NCBI RefSeq assembly: GCF_003007685.1
Contig: NZ_PXNN01000016.1
Location: 1-64,000 of the forward strand
Direction of reading: 5' to 3'
DNA from: Marinobacter halophilus
GTDB taxonomy: Bacteria > Pseudomonadota > Gammaproteobacteria > Pseudomonadales > Oleiphilaceae
DNA: 64,000 nt
The translations under genes were made by a program, and so were the position numbers. Numbering within the stretch: position 1 is the first letter of the stretch; every line of letters starts with the position of its first letter. Below, one piece after another: positions 12,233 to 20,640 of the stretch. A model generated the notes under the pieces. That model worked only from the letters and a program-made list of their open reading frames with translations. It searched no databases and was not told where the DNA came from.

Positions 12233-12987
12233 TGAGAAAGCTGATCTTTGGTCTTTTCATCGTGATCCTGCCGGCCCTTGGGCTGGCAGCTGCTCCCGGC
12301 GGTGCTCTGGATACCATGAAGCCGGACCACACCATTAAGGAGTCTCTGCAGAGCGGTGCAGCTCTGTTTACTAACTACTGTATGGGTTGTCATTCCATGG
12401 AATACGCCCGTTACAAGCGGGTAGCTGATGATCTTGAGATTCCTGCTGCTCTGTATGAGGAAAATCTGATTTTCACCGGTGCCAAAATCGGTGAATTGAT
12501 GAAAATCTCGATGAGCAAGGACATGGCGGCCAGCTGGTTTGGTGCTCCGCCACCTGACCTGACCCTGGTTACCCGTGTGCGTGGCGAGTCCTGGGTATAC
12601 TCATACTTGCGTGGCTTCTATGAGGACGACACGCGTCCGTTGGGCGTGAATAACGTGGTCTTTGACAACGTTGGCATGCCCCATGTGTTGGTTGAGATGC
12701 AAGGGCTGTGTGCCGAGGCGCCTCGGATTGGCGTTGACGCGACGGTTGAGCCACTCAGTGGCAATATCAACAATGCGGATGCGTGTCCGGAGTATGCCAT
12801 CGAGGGAAGCATGTCTTCTGCTGAATTCGATCGTGCCATGTGGGACCTGACCAACTTCATGTCTTACATGGGGGATCCGGTGAAGGTTGAGCGCGAGCGT
12901 CTTGGTATTTTCGTGTTGATCTTTGTGGCGATTTTCTTCATCTTTGCATACCTGCTTAACCGCGAGTACTGGAAAGACGTACACTAA
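12232..12987 (+). CDS. petC: Ubiquinol-cytochrome c reductase, cytochrome c1
   Basis: 251 residues. An N-terminal signal peptide (about 1-20) precedes the single c-type heme motif NYCMGCHSMEY (C-x-x-C-H). A later Met in the MPHVLVEMQG region may be the sixth heme ligand. A C-terminal anchor (IFVLIFVAIFFIFAYLL) holds the periplasmic domain on the membrane. It receives electrons from PetA and passes them to soluble cytochrome c. Last gene of the petABC operon. Confidence 0.95.
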   Translation: MRKLIFGLFIVILPALGLAAAPGGALDTMKPDHTIKESLQSGAALFTNYCMGCHSMEYARYKRVADDLEIPAALYEENLIFTGAKIGELMKISMSKDMAASWFGAPPPDLTLVTRVRGESWVYSYLRGFYEDDTRPLGVNNVVFDNVGMPHVLVEMQGLCAEAPRIGVDATVEPLSGNINNADACPEYAIEGSMSSAEFDRAMWDLTNFMSYMGDPVKVERERLGIFVLIFVAIFFIFAYLLNREYWKDVH

Positions 12988-12996
12988 GATTTAGGG

Positions 12997-13002
12997 TATA
13001 AT
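12997..13002 (+). promoter_or_regulatory. Possible sspA promoter (-10 box)
   Basis: TATAAT lies ten bases after the petC stop, without a convincing -35. If used, the transcript would run through the hairpin at 13014-13046 before sspA. Confidence 0.4.
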
Positions 13003-13013
13003 CCCCAATCCTG

Positions 13014-13049
13014 AATTCCAGCGGGTCGGTAAGGCTCGCTGGAATTTTG
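13014..13049 (+). terminator. petABC terminator or sspA leader hairpin
   Basis: A 10-bp perfect stem, AATTCCAGCG (13014-13023) with CGCTGGAATT (13037-13046), has a 13-base loop. Only a short T tract follows (TTTTGCGTTT), so it may be a weak terminator for petABC or an attenuator-like element in the sspA leader. Confidence 0.5.
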
Positions 13050-13092
13050 CGTTTGAGCATTGTTTCGATTTTCAGAATCGTGAGGTAGTTAT

Positions 13093-13722
13093 ATGGGCGT
13101 TGTGACCAAGCGGTCATCAATGACGTTTTTCTCGGATCCGGCCAGTCATTACAGCCACCGTGTGCGCATTGTGCTGGCAGAGAAAGGTGTTACCGTTGAT
13201 ATTGTCGATGTGGATCCGGACAACCCGCCGGGCGAACTGGCGGATCTGAATCCTTACAACGCCCTGCCAACCTTGGTGGATCGGGATCTCGTGCTGTACG
13301 AGCCCAACATCATGATGGAATATCTGGATGAGCGTTTTCCACACCCGCCGCTGTTGCCGGTTTACCCGGTGGCCAGGGCCAACAGTCGTCTGATGATTCA
13401 TCGTATTCAGAAAGACTGGTGCAGATTGGTGGACCAGATTGTGGCGCAGCCAACAGGTAAAGCGTCCGATGCTGCCCGCAAAGAACTGAAAGAGAGCTTG
13501 CTTGCGGCCGGCCCCTTGTTTGCAGAAATGCCCTTCTTCCTGTCGGAAGAGTTCACAATTGTTGACTGTTGTATTGCTCCGATTCTTTGGCGTTTACCCG
13601 CTTTGGGAATCGATATGAGCGACAAGCAGGCCAAACCTCTGCAAAAGTACATGGACAGTATCTTTGCCCGTGAAGGGTTCAAGGCGAGCCTTTCGGATCT
13701 GGAAGAAGATATCCGCAGTTGA
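13093..13722 (+). CDS. sspA: Stringent starvation protein A
   Basis: A glutathione-S-transferase-fold RNA polymerase-associated regulator, known from E. coli to act in stationary phase and acid stress and to aid some phages. It has 209 residues. The N-terminal thioredoxin-like domain begins at [17 protein letters not shown]; the conserved surface block [14 protein letters not shown] lies near residues 81-95. It has no catalytic GST residues that I can identify, as is usual for SspA. GAGG precedes the ATG. sspB follows after 37 bases, the conserved pair. Confidence 0.94.
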   Translation: MGVVTKRSSMTFFSDPASHYSHRVRIVLAEKGVTVDIVDVDPDNPPGELADLNPYNALPTLVDRDLVLYEPNIMMEYLDERFPHPPLLPVYPVARANSRLMIHRIQKDWCRLVDQIVAQPTGKASDAARKELKESLLAAGPLFAEMPFFLSEEFTIVDCCIAPILWRLPALGIDMSDKQAKPLQKYMDSIFAREGFKASLSDLEEDIRS

Positions 13723-13759
13723 TTGGCAAAGCCCGGATGCCGGGGCAGGAGTTGTTGCA

Positions 13760-14191
13760 GTGCCTGATATGAATATCACCATGACGTCCAGCCGGCCCTA
13801 TCTTTTGCGGTCTTTGAACGAGTGGATTCTGGATAACGACTGCACGCCCTACATAGTGGTGGATGCAGGCGTTCAGGGTGTCCAGGTGCCCACGGAACAC
13901 GTTGCCAACGGGCAGATTGTCCTGAATGTCAGCCCCGGGGCCGTTCGCAGCCTGGTGATTGGTAACGGAGCGCTTGAGTTCAGCGCCCGCTTTGGTGGCG
14001 TGCCAATGCAAGTGTTCATTCCGTTGCAGGCCGTCATGGCAATCTACGCCAAAGAGAACGGTGAAGGTATGGTGTTTGGCAGTGAGCCAGGCTCGCCCGA
14101 TCCTGAGGGTGGGGGGGATTCAGAAAACTCCGCCGGTCAGCGCACGGATGAGCGGCCTAGCGGGAGGCCTACCCTGAAAGTAGTTAAATAA
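13760..14191 (+). CDS. sspB: ClpXP adaptor SspB
   Basis: SspB brings ssrA-tagged stalled peptides to ClpXP. The 143-residue product has the substrate-binding domain (RPYLLRSLNEWILDN, then VQVPTEH and ARFGGVPMQV), an acidic flexible linker (about 105-130) and the ClpX-tethering tail RPTLKVVK at the very C-terminus, nearly identical to that of E. coli. I place the start at GTG 13760 because AGGAG (13747-13751) sits 8 bases upstream; ATG 13769 and ATG 13781 are possible but lack a Shine-Dalgarno at the right distance. A strong bidirectional terminator follows. Confidence 0.93.
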   Translation: MPDMNITMTSSRPYLLRSLNEWILDNDCTPYIVVDAGVQGVQVPTEHVANGQIVLNVSPGAVRSLVIGNGALEFSARFGGVPMQVFIPLQAVMAIYAKENGEGMVFGSEPGSPDPEGGGDSENSAGQRTDERPSGRPTLKVVK

Positions 14192-14193
14192 AC

Positions 14194-14220
14194 AAAAAGC
14201 CGGCACTTGCCGGCTTTTTG
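14194..14220. terminator. Bidirectional terminator, sspB and diaA
   Basis: AAAAAGCCGGCA (14194-14205) and TGCCGGCTTTTT (14208-14219) form a GC stem flanked by A and T runs, so it works on both strands between convergent sspB and diaA. Confidence 0.9.
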
Positions 14221-14221
14221 T

Positions 14222-14812
14222 TTACCCGCCAAACAGTTTGTGGTCCAGCAGGTCGCATAGCGTGTTTATGATTAACAGCATGAGCGGTGTTGCTTCGTGC
14301 GGGGCCAGATCGTTCAGGGCGATTTCGTGATCTTCCGGGTGCATCAGCGAAGTGATGTCGGACTTTTCCCGCGCGCTTAACACCACCACCTGCATCTCAC
14401 GGTCGTGAGCCGCCTGGATCGCCTGGATCAGATTGGCTTTGTGGCCGTCGTCAACGACAACAAAGAGCAGGTCGCCGGGTTTGCCGATGGCCCTGACCTG
14501 ACGTGAAAAGGTGTCGTTGAATCGGTTATCTCTGCAAATCGCTGAATAGGTGGTTGCGTCAGCTCCCAGGTTGATCGCGGGTAACGCCGGTCGGTCCTGC
14601 TCGAAGCGATTCAGCAACGCCGTACAAAAATACTGGGCAAGGATGTTGGCGTTGCCATTGGCGCAGGCGATAATTTTGCCGTCCTGCAGAAGAGTGGTGA
14701 CAAACGCATTGGCCACCTCTTCAATATCGGGCCCGGCAGTAGTGGCGGCCTGGGCAGTCTGTTCCATGTGATTTGCGAACCACTGGTTTATCTTCTGTGC
14801 GGTGTCGGTCAT
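14222..14812 (-). CDS. diaA: DnaA initiator-associating protein DiaA (SIS domain)
   Basis: A SIS-domain protein that in E. coli binds DnaA as a tetramer and promotes assembly of the oriC initiation complex. The 196 residues equal E. coli DiaA. Shared segments include LLQDGKIIACANGN, LLNRFEQDRPALPAI and the C-terminal INTLCDLLDHKLF. It is a sister of the sedoheptulose isomerase GmhA, but the neighbours (lpoA, yraN) and length favour DiaA. The ATG at 14812 lies 8 bases after the yraN stop; ATG 14851 would overlap yraN and extends the N-terminus by 13 residues. Confidence 0.85.
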   Translation of the reverse strand: MTDTAQKINQWFANHMEQTAQAATTAGPDIEEVANAFVTTLLQDGKIIACANGNANILAQYFCTALLNRFEQDRPALPAINLGADATTYSAICRDNRFNDTFSRQVRAIGKPGDLLFVVVDDGHKANLIQAIQAAHDREMQVVVLSAREKSDITSLMHPEDHEIALNDLAPHEATPLMLLIINTLCDLLDHKLFGG

Positions 14813-14820
14813 TGTCTCGC

Positions 14821-15186
14821 TTAATCTGCCTGGATTGCGTTTCTTATCCATTGTACCCGGTATTTCTGTACCGTACCCGGCATGATCGCCACGACGTCGA
14901 TTCGGGACGGGATGTCCCAGAGGTTGTGTCGATGAAGGTAATAAGATGCGGCGCGCACTAGCCGGCGCTGCTTGCTCTGGGTGACAGAGCTGGCCGGGTC
15001 AACCAGGCTGCCCGGTCCCCGGTAACGCACTTCAAAAAATACCAGGGCATCCCCGTCACGACCAATCAGATCGATTTCGCCGCCCCGATTATAGACGTTC
15101 TGGCCCACAATGGTGATGCCACGGCTGGCGAGGTAGCGTGCTGCCACGCCTTCATAGTACGCGCCGATCTCACGGCTGCCATCCAT
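14821..15186 (-). CDS. yraN: YraN/UPF0102 family nuclease-like protein
   Basis: 121 residues with a restriction-endonuclease-like core: GGEIDLIGRDGDALVFFEVR holds the acidic residues and the E-V-R that replace the usual E-x-K. The family function is not firmly known. The gene starts 12 bases after the lpoA stop with GGAG in the gap, and the lpoA-yraN-diaA order is conserved in enterobacteria. Confidence 0.9.
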   Translation of the reverse strand: MDGSREIGAYYEGVAARYLASRGITIVGQNVYNRGGEIDLIGRDGDALVFFEVRYRGPGSLVDPASSVTQSKQRRLVRAASYYLHRHNLWDIPSRIDVVAIMPGTVQKYRVQWIRNAIQAD

Positions 15187-15198
15187 GGCCTGGTTCTC

Positions 15199-17073
15199 CT
15201 AGAGGTTGAGAGCGCCTTCCTGGCCGCCCCGCAAGGTCTCTTCGCGGGTCTCTCGTTCATTCAGTTCGGGTGTCAGGGCGGGGCTCCCGCTTCGGAACTG
15301 CGCCCACAGTTGTTGCCGGTGGATGACACCGTTCGGCGTCATGCTGAGCGTGCCGGTTTGGCCTTCGATGGCAGCATCTTCAATCTGGCGCAGCAGCGGT
15401 AATCGTTTGCTCAGCTGCCAGGCATCGGCTCCCATTGCGAACAGGCGCCCTAGCTGGCCCCGGGTGCCGCTGAGGTTTTGTTCGGCCTGGGCACGCAGGG
15501 CGTTATCTTGTGCGAGCACCCAGGGAATATCGGTGAAGACCACCTGATTGAGGTCGCGGTCACGGGCCGGGTCAGGCGTGCCTTCATAGACAATGGATGG
15601 GGAGTAGACCGGAAGATCGCCGGCAAAATAGAAGGCGAAAAGCGGATTAAACTGTCGGGCAATCATGGGTTCCGCTACCAGCACAATGGCCTCTGCGTCC
15701 TGGCGGCGCCGGGGTTCGAATTCGACATTCATTCCGATGGTTCGTTCTACCTGAATGGCGCGTTGTCGTGATGTTGTCACCCCCAGCAGATCGGCCGTTA
15801 CTGAGCGGAAATTATCTTCAGGGAAGAACCGTTCAATCTCGAGAATCTTGCCATCGTTCTGCGCCATGCGCTGGAGAAGTGCCTGTTCTACTCGGTCACC
15901 CCATTCCCCGCTTGGGATAAGGGCCAACACTTGCTGCAGTCCTTGGGATGCCAGTTGGTCGGCAATCTGGCGAGCTTCATCCTCGGAAGACAGGCCATAT
16001 TGGTATAGCCCGTCAGGAACCCGGTTGCCGGCCGGCAGGTAATTGAGACCGAGGACCGGCACAGCAAGGGTGTTCATCGCGCTCAGGCCGGCGAGTGCGT
16101 CCTTTTCAAGCGGGCCGACAATCAGGTCAATCCGTTGCTCAGCCAGTTCGTCATAGAGGGCGATAAAGGGTTTGGTAGAAGTGTCCAGTATCCGGATGTC
16201 GGTTTGGTCACGATCAACGCTTTCATCGCTGTAATAGGCGGCCAGAAAGCCGTCTCGAATGGCTCGGCCAGCGCTTGCCAGTGAGCCTTGAAGCGGCAGG
16301 GCCAGCACGATCCGTTCAGGCCGGCTGGTGGCCAGGTCGGCCAGCAAGCTGAGCTCCATTGGCAGAATCTGGGCGGCAGGGTGGCCTGGCCAGTTGTTTT
16401 GCCAGCTCCGGATCAGGCGCCCCTGTTCGTCAAGTCCTGCGTCTCGGCTTCTCAGGGTGGAGGCCAGCTCGAGCCAGCCTTGTTCTTCAAAGCCAATGGC
16501 GTTGGCGGAGGCTTCGTTGAGTTTCTGAATTGGTATCGCTTTCAGGTAATGCCAGATCTGGCTGTGCACTTCCCGTGGATCGCTCTGGCTGTCAGTCTGG
16601 CTCAGCAACATCAGGGACATTGCCGCGGAAAGGTGATCGTCAGTCAGGGCAAAGGTGCGTGCCTGGAGCTCGGCCGCGCGCCCGATAACGTCGCTGGGGT
16701 AGCTCAGGAACTGATCCGGTGACATCTGCGCGGTTAGTTCCCGTGCCCACTCGCTGTCCTGAAGTTCGACGGCACCGGCCATCGCCAACAGTCGCTTCTG
16801 GTTGGCGATGTCACCACTAGTGTTGCTCAGTTGATCGCTGCGCAGAATCTGCCTGGCCGCGGTATGGTTGTCCCGATCCTGAAAGTCATTGGCAATCCGC
16901 AGCAGGTAGCGTTGGGCCGTTGCGGGATCGCGCTCGCTGCTGGCAAACTCGAGGGCCTGTTCTGCGGTTTCCGCAACGTGGCTGTCCAGATTCACGGTGG
17001 CGCAACCTGCGGTCAGGAGCAAAAACAGGGTGATCAGGGTAAAAGCTATTCGTTGGCTGCGGTATTTTGTCAT
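15199..17073 (-). CDS. lpoA: Penicillin-binding protein activator LpoA (LppC family)
   Basis: An outer membrane lipoprotein that in E. coli reaches through the peptidoglycan to stimulate the transpeptidase of PBP1A. It has 624 residues: a type II signal with lipobox LTAGC (acylated Cys about residue 24), a helical TPR-like N-terminal part, and from about residue 230 a periplasmic-binding-protein-like domain (RIVLALPLQGSLASAGRAIR, VGPLEKDALAGL). The chosen ATG 17073 gives the lipoprotein signal; a 123-codon upstream extension runs through the divergent rsmI region and is not credible. Confidence 0.92.
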   Translation of the reverse strand: MTKYRSQRIAFTLITLFLLLTAGCATVNLDSHVAETAEQALEFASSERDPATAQRYLLRIANDFQDRDNHTAARQILRSDQLSNTSGDIANQKRLLAMAGAVELQDSEWARELTAQMSPDQFLSYPSDVIGRAAELQARTFALTDDHLSAAMSLMLLSQTDSQSDPREVHSQIWHYLKAIPIQKLNEASANAIGFEEQGWLELASTLRSRDAGLDEQGRLIRSWQNNWPGHPAAQILPMELSLLADLATSRPERIVLALPLQGSLASAGRAIRDGFLAAYYSDESVDRDQTDIRILDTSTKPFIALYDELAEQRIDLIVGPLEKDALAGLSAMNTLAVPVLGLNYLPAGNRVPDGLYQYGLSSEDEARQIADQLASQGLQQVLALIPSGEWGDRVEQALLQRMAQNDGKILEIERFFPEDNFRSVTADLLGVTTSRQRAIQVERTIGMNVEFEPRRRQDAEAIVLVAEPMIARQFNPLFAFYFAGDLPVYSPSIVYEGTPDPARDRDLNQVVFTDIPWVLAQDNALRAQAEQNLSGTRGQLGRLFAMGADAWQLSKRLPLLRQIEDAAIEGQTGTLSMTPNGVIHRQQLWAQFRSGSPALTPELNERETREETLRGGQEGALNL

Positions 17074-17235
17074 GGCAGGCTCGGTGGTCTCCGGATCATT
17101 AGGCTTGTGGTGCCGCTCTATCGGTGGCAAGTTTACCAGCTCCGGGCCCATTTCACATGACATGCTCGTCATGGGCGCGGAGGTGTTGTTTCGGGAGTGA
17201 TCTTGCTCCTGTTTTTCATTAGCGGGAGTGTGTGT

Positions 17236-18108
17236 ATGTCCGGTTCGGATCGTGTTCGGCAGGAAGAGGGTGGGCTTCTTTACGTAGTGGCAACACCGAT
17301 TGGCAATCTTGATGATCTTTCTGAGAGAGCTCTGCAGGTCCTGTCGAAGGTTGATCTGGTTGCTGCAGAGGACACCCGCCATACTGGCAGGCTTCTGCAG
17401 CACCTCGGGCTTAGCAAGCAGATGATCGCATTGCATGACCATAATGAGCGGGGGCGGGTTGCCAAAATCCTGGAGGTTCTGGGTGAGGGGCGTCAGGTGG
17501 CGCTGGTGTCGGATGCCGGTACTCCGTTGATTTCGGATCCGGGGTACATTGTGGTTCGTGAGGTTCGGGCGGCCGGTTTCCCGGTGTCGCCAATTCCCGG
17601 GCCTTGTGCGCTGGTGGCGGCGTTGTCCGTGGCCGGCTTGCCTACAGACCGGTTCCTGTTTGCCGGATTTTTGCCTGCTAAAGGCTCTGGTCGGCGATCA
17701 GCGCTGACCGAGTTGAGCGCGGAGACGGCAACCCTGGTGTTTTATGAGTCGCCCCACCGCATTACCGATCTGATGGCGGACCTGGTGACGGTGTTCGGTG
17801 CGGAGCGCGAGTGTGTACTAGGGCGGGAGCTGACCAAAACCTTTGAGACCTTTTACGCCGGCAGCGCTGAAGCGGTGCTTGCGCAATTGCAGGGCGACCC
17901 CCACGGCGCCCGTGGCGAATTTGTGGTAATGGTTCATGGCGCGGCGCCCCTGCCTGCAGGCGAAGGGGCGTCACTGGATACAGACAAATTGCTGGGGTTG
18001 CTGATAAAGGAGTTGCCGGTGAAAAAAGCGGCACGAATTGCGGCAGAGGTCAGTGGGTTGGGCAAAAATGAATTGTACCAGCGGGCACTGGAGCTGAAAG
18101 GCAATTAA
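17236..18108 (+). CDS. rsmI: 16S rRNA 2'-O-methyltransferase RsmI
   Basis: Methylates the 2'-OH of C1402 in 16S rRNA using SAM. It has 290 residues of the tetrapyrrole-methylase fold: VVATPIGNLDDLSERA at the N-terminus, AAEDTRHTGRLL, VSDAGTPLISDPG and PIPGPCALVAALS. GCGGGAG (17222-17228) supports ATG 17236 over the in-frame upstream start at 17197. It is divergent from lpoA, as yraL and yraM are in E. coli, and precedes rnpB. Confidence 0.95.
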   Translation: MSGSDRVRQEEGGLLYVVATPIGNLDDLSERALQVLSKVDLVAAEDTRHTGRLLQHLGLSKQMIALHDHNERGRVAKILEVLGEGRQVALVSDAGTPLISDPGYIVVREVRAAGFPVSPIPGPCALVAALSVAGLPTDRFLFAGFLPAKGSGRRSALTELSAETATLVFYESPHRITDLMADLVTVFGAERECVLGRELTKTFETFYAGSAEAVLAQLQGDPHGARGEFVVMVHGAAPLPAGEGASLDTDKLLGLLIKELPVKKAARIAAEVSGLGKNELYQRALELKGN

Positions 18109-18147
18109 AGCCTTGCATGGCGGCTTGTGCAAATGTATTGTCGGCCC

Positions 18148-18494
<347 letters not shown>

Positions 18495-18706
18495 TTTTTT
18501 TCCTGCCAATTCGTAATGTCCATCCTTCTCATAACACAGCCTTTATACCCAAAAAGTCTTAAACTTTAGGCTACCTCTTCAGAGTTCTCTGCAGGTACTT
18601 GTTTTTTCTCCTTTTCTTTGCGTGTTTCTAACCTTTCCATAAGTTTCTCGTTTGTAACCTCTTGTCATTAAAGGAACTTTTACCTGTGTGGTGTCGATTG
18701 CGGCGC

Positions 18707-18735
18707 TTGCATTGTCTATTGCGTGTTTCTATAGT
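18707..18735 (+). promoter_or_regulatory. mra (dcw cluster) promoter
   Basis: TTGCAT (18707-18712), a 17-base spacer and TATAGT (18730-18735), in the 309-base gap between rnpB and mraZ. It feeds directly into the MraZ boxes. The rest of the gap (18502-18700) is AT-rich with no other feature I can support. Confidence 0.65.
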
Positions 18736-18778
18736 GTGCGGAAGTGGGAGAAAGTGGTTTGAAGTGGTTTTTTGTGGA
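18734..18778 (+). promoter_or_regulatory. MraZ operator: five direct repeats at 10-bp spacing
   Basis: GTGTG (18734), GTGGG (18744), GTGGT (18754), GTGGT (18764) and GTGGA (18774) recur every 10 bases on one face of the helix, from the -10 box to the mraZ leader. Known MraZ binding sites are tandem TGGGN-type repeats with 5-base spacers, so this is the expected autoregulatory operator. The first box is the most diverged. Confidence 0.82.
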
Positions 18779-18803
18779 AAAAATACCCTTGGATACGGCA
18801 TAA

Positions 18804-19256
18804 ATGAGTAACTTTCTTGGCAGTCATGCCATCAATATGGACGCGAAGGGTCGCCTGGCGATCCCGACAAAGGTGCGTGAAGAGCTCGCGCAGCTTTGTG
18901 GTGGCCGTATTGTTCTGACTGCCAACGCCGATGAAGAGCATTGTCTTCTGCTGTATCCCGAGCCGGCATGGGAATCGCTGCGGCCCCAGATCGAAGCGTT
19001 ACCGAACATGAACAAAGCGGCTCGGCGGTTACAGCGATTGATCCTTGGTAACGCGGCGCCGATGGAGTTGGACTCCGCGGGCCGAATTCTGGTGCCGCCC
19101 ACATTGCGACATTATGCTCATCTGGAGAAAAAACTGATGCTGATCGGCCAGGGCAAGAAACTGGAACTCTGGAGCGAAGAGCGTTGGTTCGCCTGGCTGG
19201 ATGAAGCCTCTGGCGACGATGATATGCCACCGGAAATGGAGGCGTTGTCGCTATGA
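18804..19256 (+). CDS. mraZ: Transcriptional regulator MraZ
   Basis: An AbrB-like ring-forming DNA-binding protein that represses the mra promoter. It has 150 residues with two SpoVT/AbrB half-domains, each showing the D-x-x-G-R motif: [15 protein letters not shown] (about 12-26) and [14 protein letters not shown] (about 89-102). The operator sits directly upstream. The Shine-Dalgarno is weak. The stop overlaps the rsmH start (ATGA). Confidence 0.96.
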   Translation: MSNFLGSHAINMDAKGRLAIPTKVREELAQLCGGRIVLTANADEEHCLLLYPEPAWESLRPQIEALPNMNKAARRLQRLILGNAAPMELDSAGRILVPPTLRHYAHLEKKLMLIGQGKKLELWSEERWFAWLDEASGDDDMPPEMEALSL

Positions 19257-20209
19257 AGGATGCAGGGCAGGAGCCCGCTCAGGGATTCGGGCATCGCTCG
19301 GTACTGTTGGACGAGGCTGTCGATTATCTGGTTAACGATCCGTCGGGACGCTATGTGGATGCCACTTTTGGTCGTGGCGGCCACAGCCGGCTGATTCTCA
19401 CTCAGCTGAGCGAGCAGGGTGAACTGCTGGGTATTGATAAGGACCCGGAGGCGATTGCGGCGGCTGAGGCACTGGCGGCGGAGGACAGCCGGTTTTGCGG
19501 GTACCACGGCTCCTTTGCCGAACTGTCACAGGCGCTGGACAGTCAGTCGTGGCCCACCGTTAATGGTGTGTTGATGGATCTGGGGGTGTCGTCACCTCAG
19601 CTGGATGATGCCGCTCGTGGTTTTTCGTTCATGCGCAACGGGCCGTTGGATATGCGGATGAACCCGCAGCAGGCCCCGACCGCGGCGCAGTGGTTGGCTG
19701 AGGCTGATGAACGGGATATTGCCGATGTGATCTGGCGTTACGGCGAGGAACGATTTTCGCGCCGTATTGCTCGGCTGGTTGTCGCAAAGCGGCAAGAAGA
19801 GGCGATCGAGACGACCCGTCAGCTGGCGGAGTTGGTCGCACAAGCTGTGCCGAAGAAAGAAAAGCACAAACATCCGGCTACCCGAACGTTTCAGGCAATC
19901 CGGATTTTTATCAACCGGGAGTTGGAAGATCTGGAAGCTGGGCTCAAATCAGCCGTTGAGCGCTTGGCTCCGGGCGGTCGCCTGGTGGTGATCAGCTTTC
20001 ACTCGCTTGAAGATCGCTTGGTAAAGCGTTTCATGCGGGACCTGGCCCGCGGGCCGCAAATTCCGAAAGGTGTGCCGGTGACGGCGGATCAGGAAAGGTC
20101 TGATTATGTGCTGGTCGGTAAGGCCAGCAAGGCCAACGAACAGGAAATTGTCGACAATGTCAGGGCTCGCAGCGCCGTCATGCGGGTGCTGGAGCGACGG
20201 GTCAACTAA
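19253..20209 (+). CDS. rsmH: 16S rRNA (cytosine-1402-N4)-methyltransferase
   Basis: The N4 half of the m4Cm1402 modification, whose 2'-O-methyl group is added by RsmI, encoded 1 kb upstream. It has 318 residues with [15 protein letters not shown] (SAM loop), [14 protein letters not shown] and the C-terminal [14 protein letters not shown]. Formerly mraW. Overlaps mraZ by four bases. Confidence 0.97.
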   Translation: MKDAGQEPAQGFGHRSVLLDEAVDYLVNDPSGRYVDATFGRGGHSRLILTQLSEQGELLGIDKDPEAIAAAEALAAEDSRFCGYHGSFAELSQALDSQSWPTVNGVLMDLGVSSPQLDDAARGFSFMRNGPLDMRMNPQQAPTAAQWLAEADERDIADVIWRYGEERFSRRIARLVVAKRQEEAIETTRQLAELVAQAVPKKEKHKHPATRTFQAIRIFINRELEDLEAGLKSAVERLAPGGRLVVISFHSLEDRLVKRFMRDLARGPQIPKGVPVTADQERSDYVLVGKASKANEQEIVDNVRARSAVMRVLERRVN

Positions 20210-20235
20210 TTGAATTCGCAGGGGAGCGTGACGTT

Positions 20236-20640
20236 ATGGGCGCGGTAGCCATCGAACAATCAACGAAAACCACCAGAATCAGCAAGCAGCGGGTTCGAGA
20301 CGGTGTAGCGACAGCGGTTCGCCTGTCGCGGCAGGTATTTGATACCACCTGTGAAACCCGGGTGCTGGTCACTCTGGGTCTGGTGGCAGTGCTGATGTTG
20401 TCTGCTATCGGGGTGGTTGTCAGTGCCCATGAAAACCGGGAGCTGTTCAATACCCTTTCCGGCTTGCAGCAGGCGCGCGACGGATACCAGCGAGAGTGGA
20501 GTCAGTTGTTGCTTGAACAGAGTGCGCTGAGCGCTCATGGGCGTGTAGAGCATCTTGCGGCAGAACGTTTCAATATGGTGGTGCCAGGGCGTGAGGATAT
20601 TGTTCTGGTGCCTCTGATGGCGCCGCTTGCGGCGAGATAA
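20236..20640 (+). CDS. ftsL: Cell division protein FtsL
   Basis: A bitopic divisome protein that forms the FtsQLB subcomplex and activates FtsWI. It has 134 residues: a cytoplasmic N-terminus, one membrane segment (about 43-63, VLVTLGLVAVLMLSAIGVVV) and a periplasmic coiled coil with a leucine-rich heptad pattern. A GGGGAG Shine-Dalgarno at about 20221 precedes the ATG. Sequence conservation is low in this family, so the position between rsmH and ftsI supports the call. Confidence 0.92.
   Translation: MGAVAIEQSTKTTRISKQRVRDGVATAVRLSRQVFDTTCETRVLVTLGLVAVLMLSAIGVVVSAHENRELFNTLSGLQQARDGYQREWSQLLLEQSALSAHGRVEHLAAERFNMVVPGREDIVLVPLMAPLAAR

Noticed and set aside
18734..18778. Tandem repeats as a possible CRISPR or satellite
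   Set aside because: The units are 5 bases at 10-bp spacing directly upstream of mraZ; they fit MraZ operator boxes, and no CRISPR repeat-spacer pattern is present.
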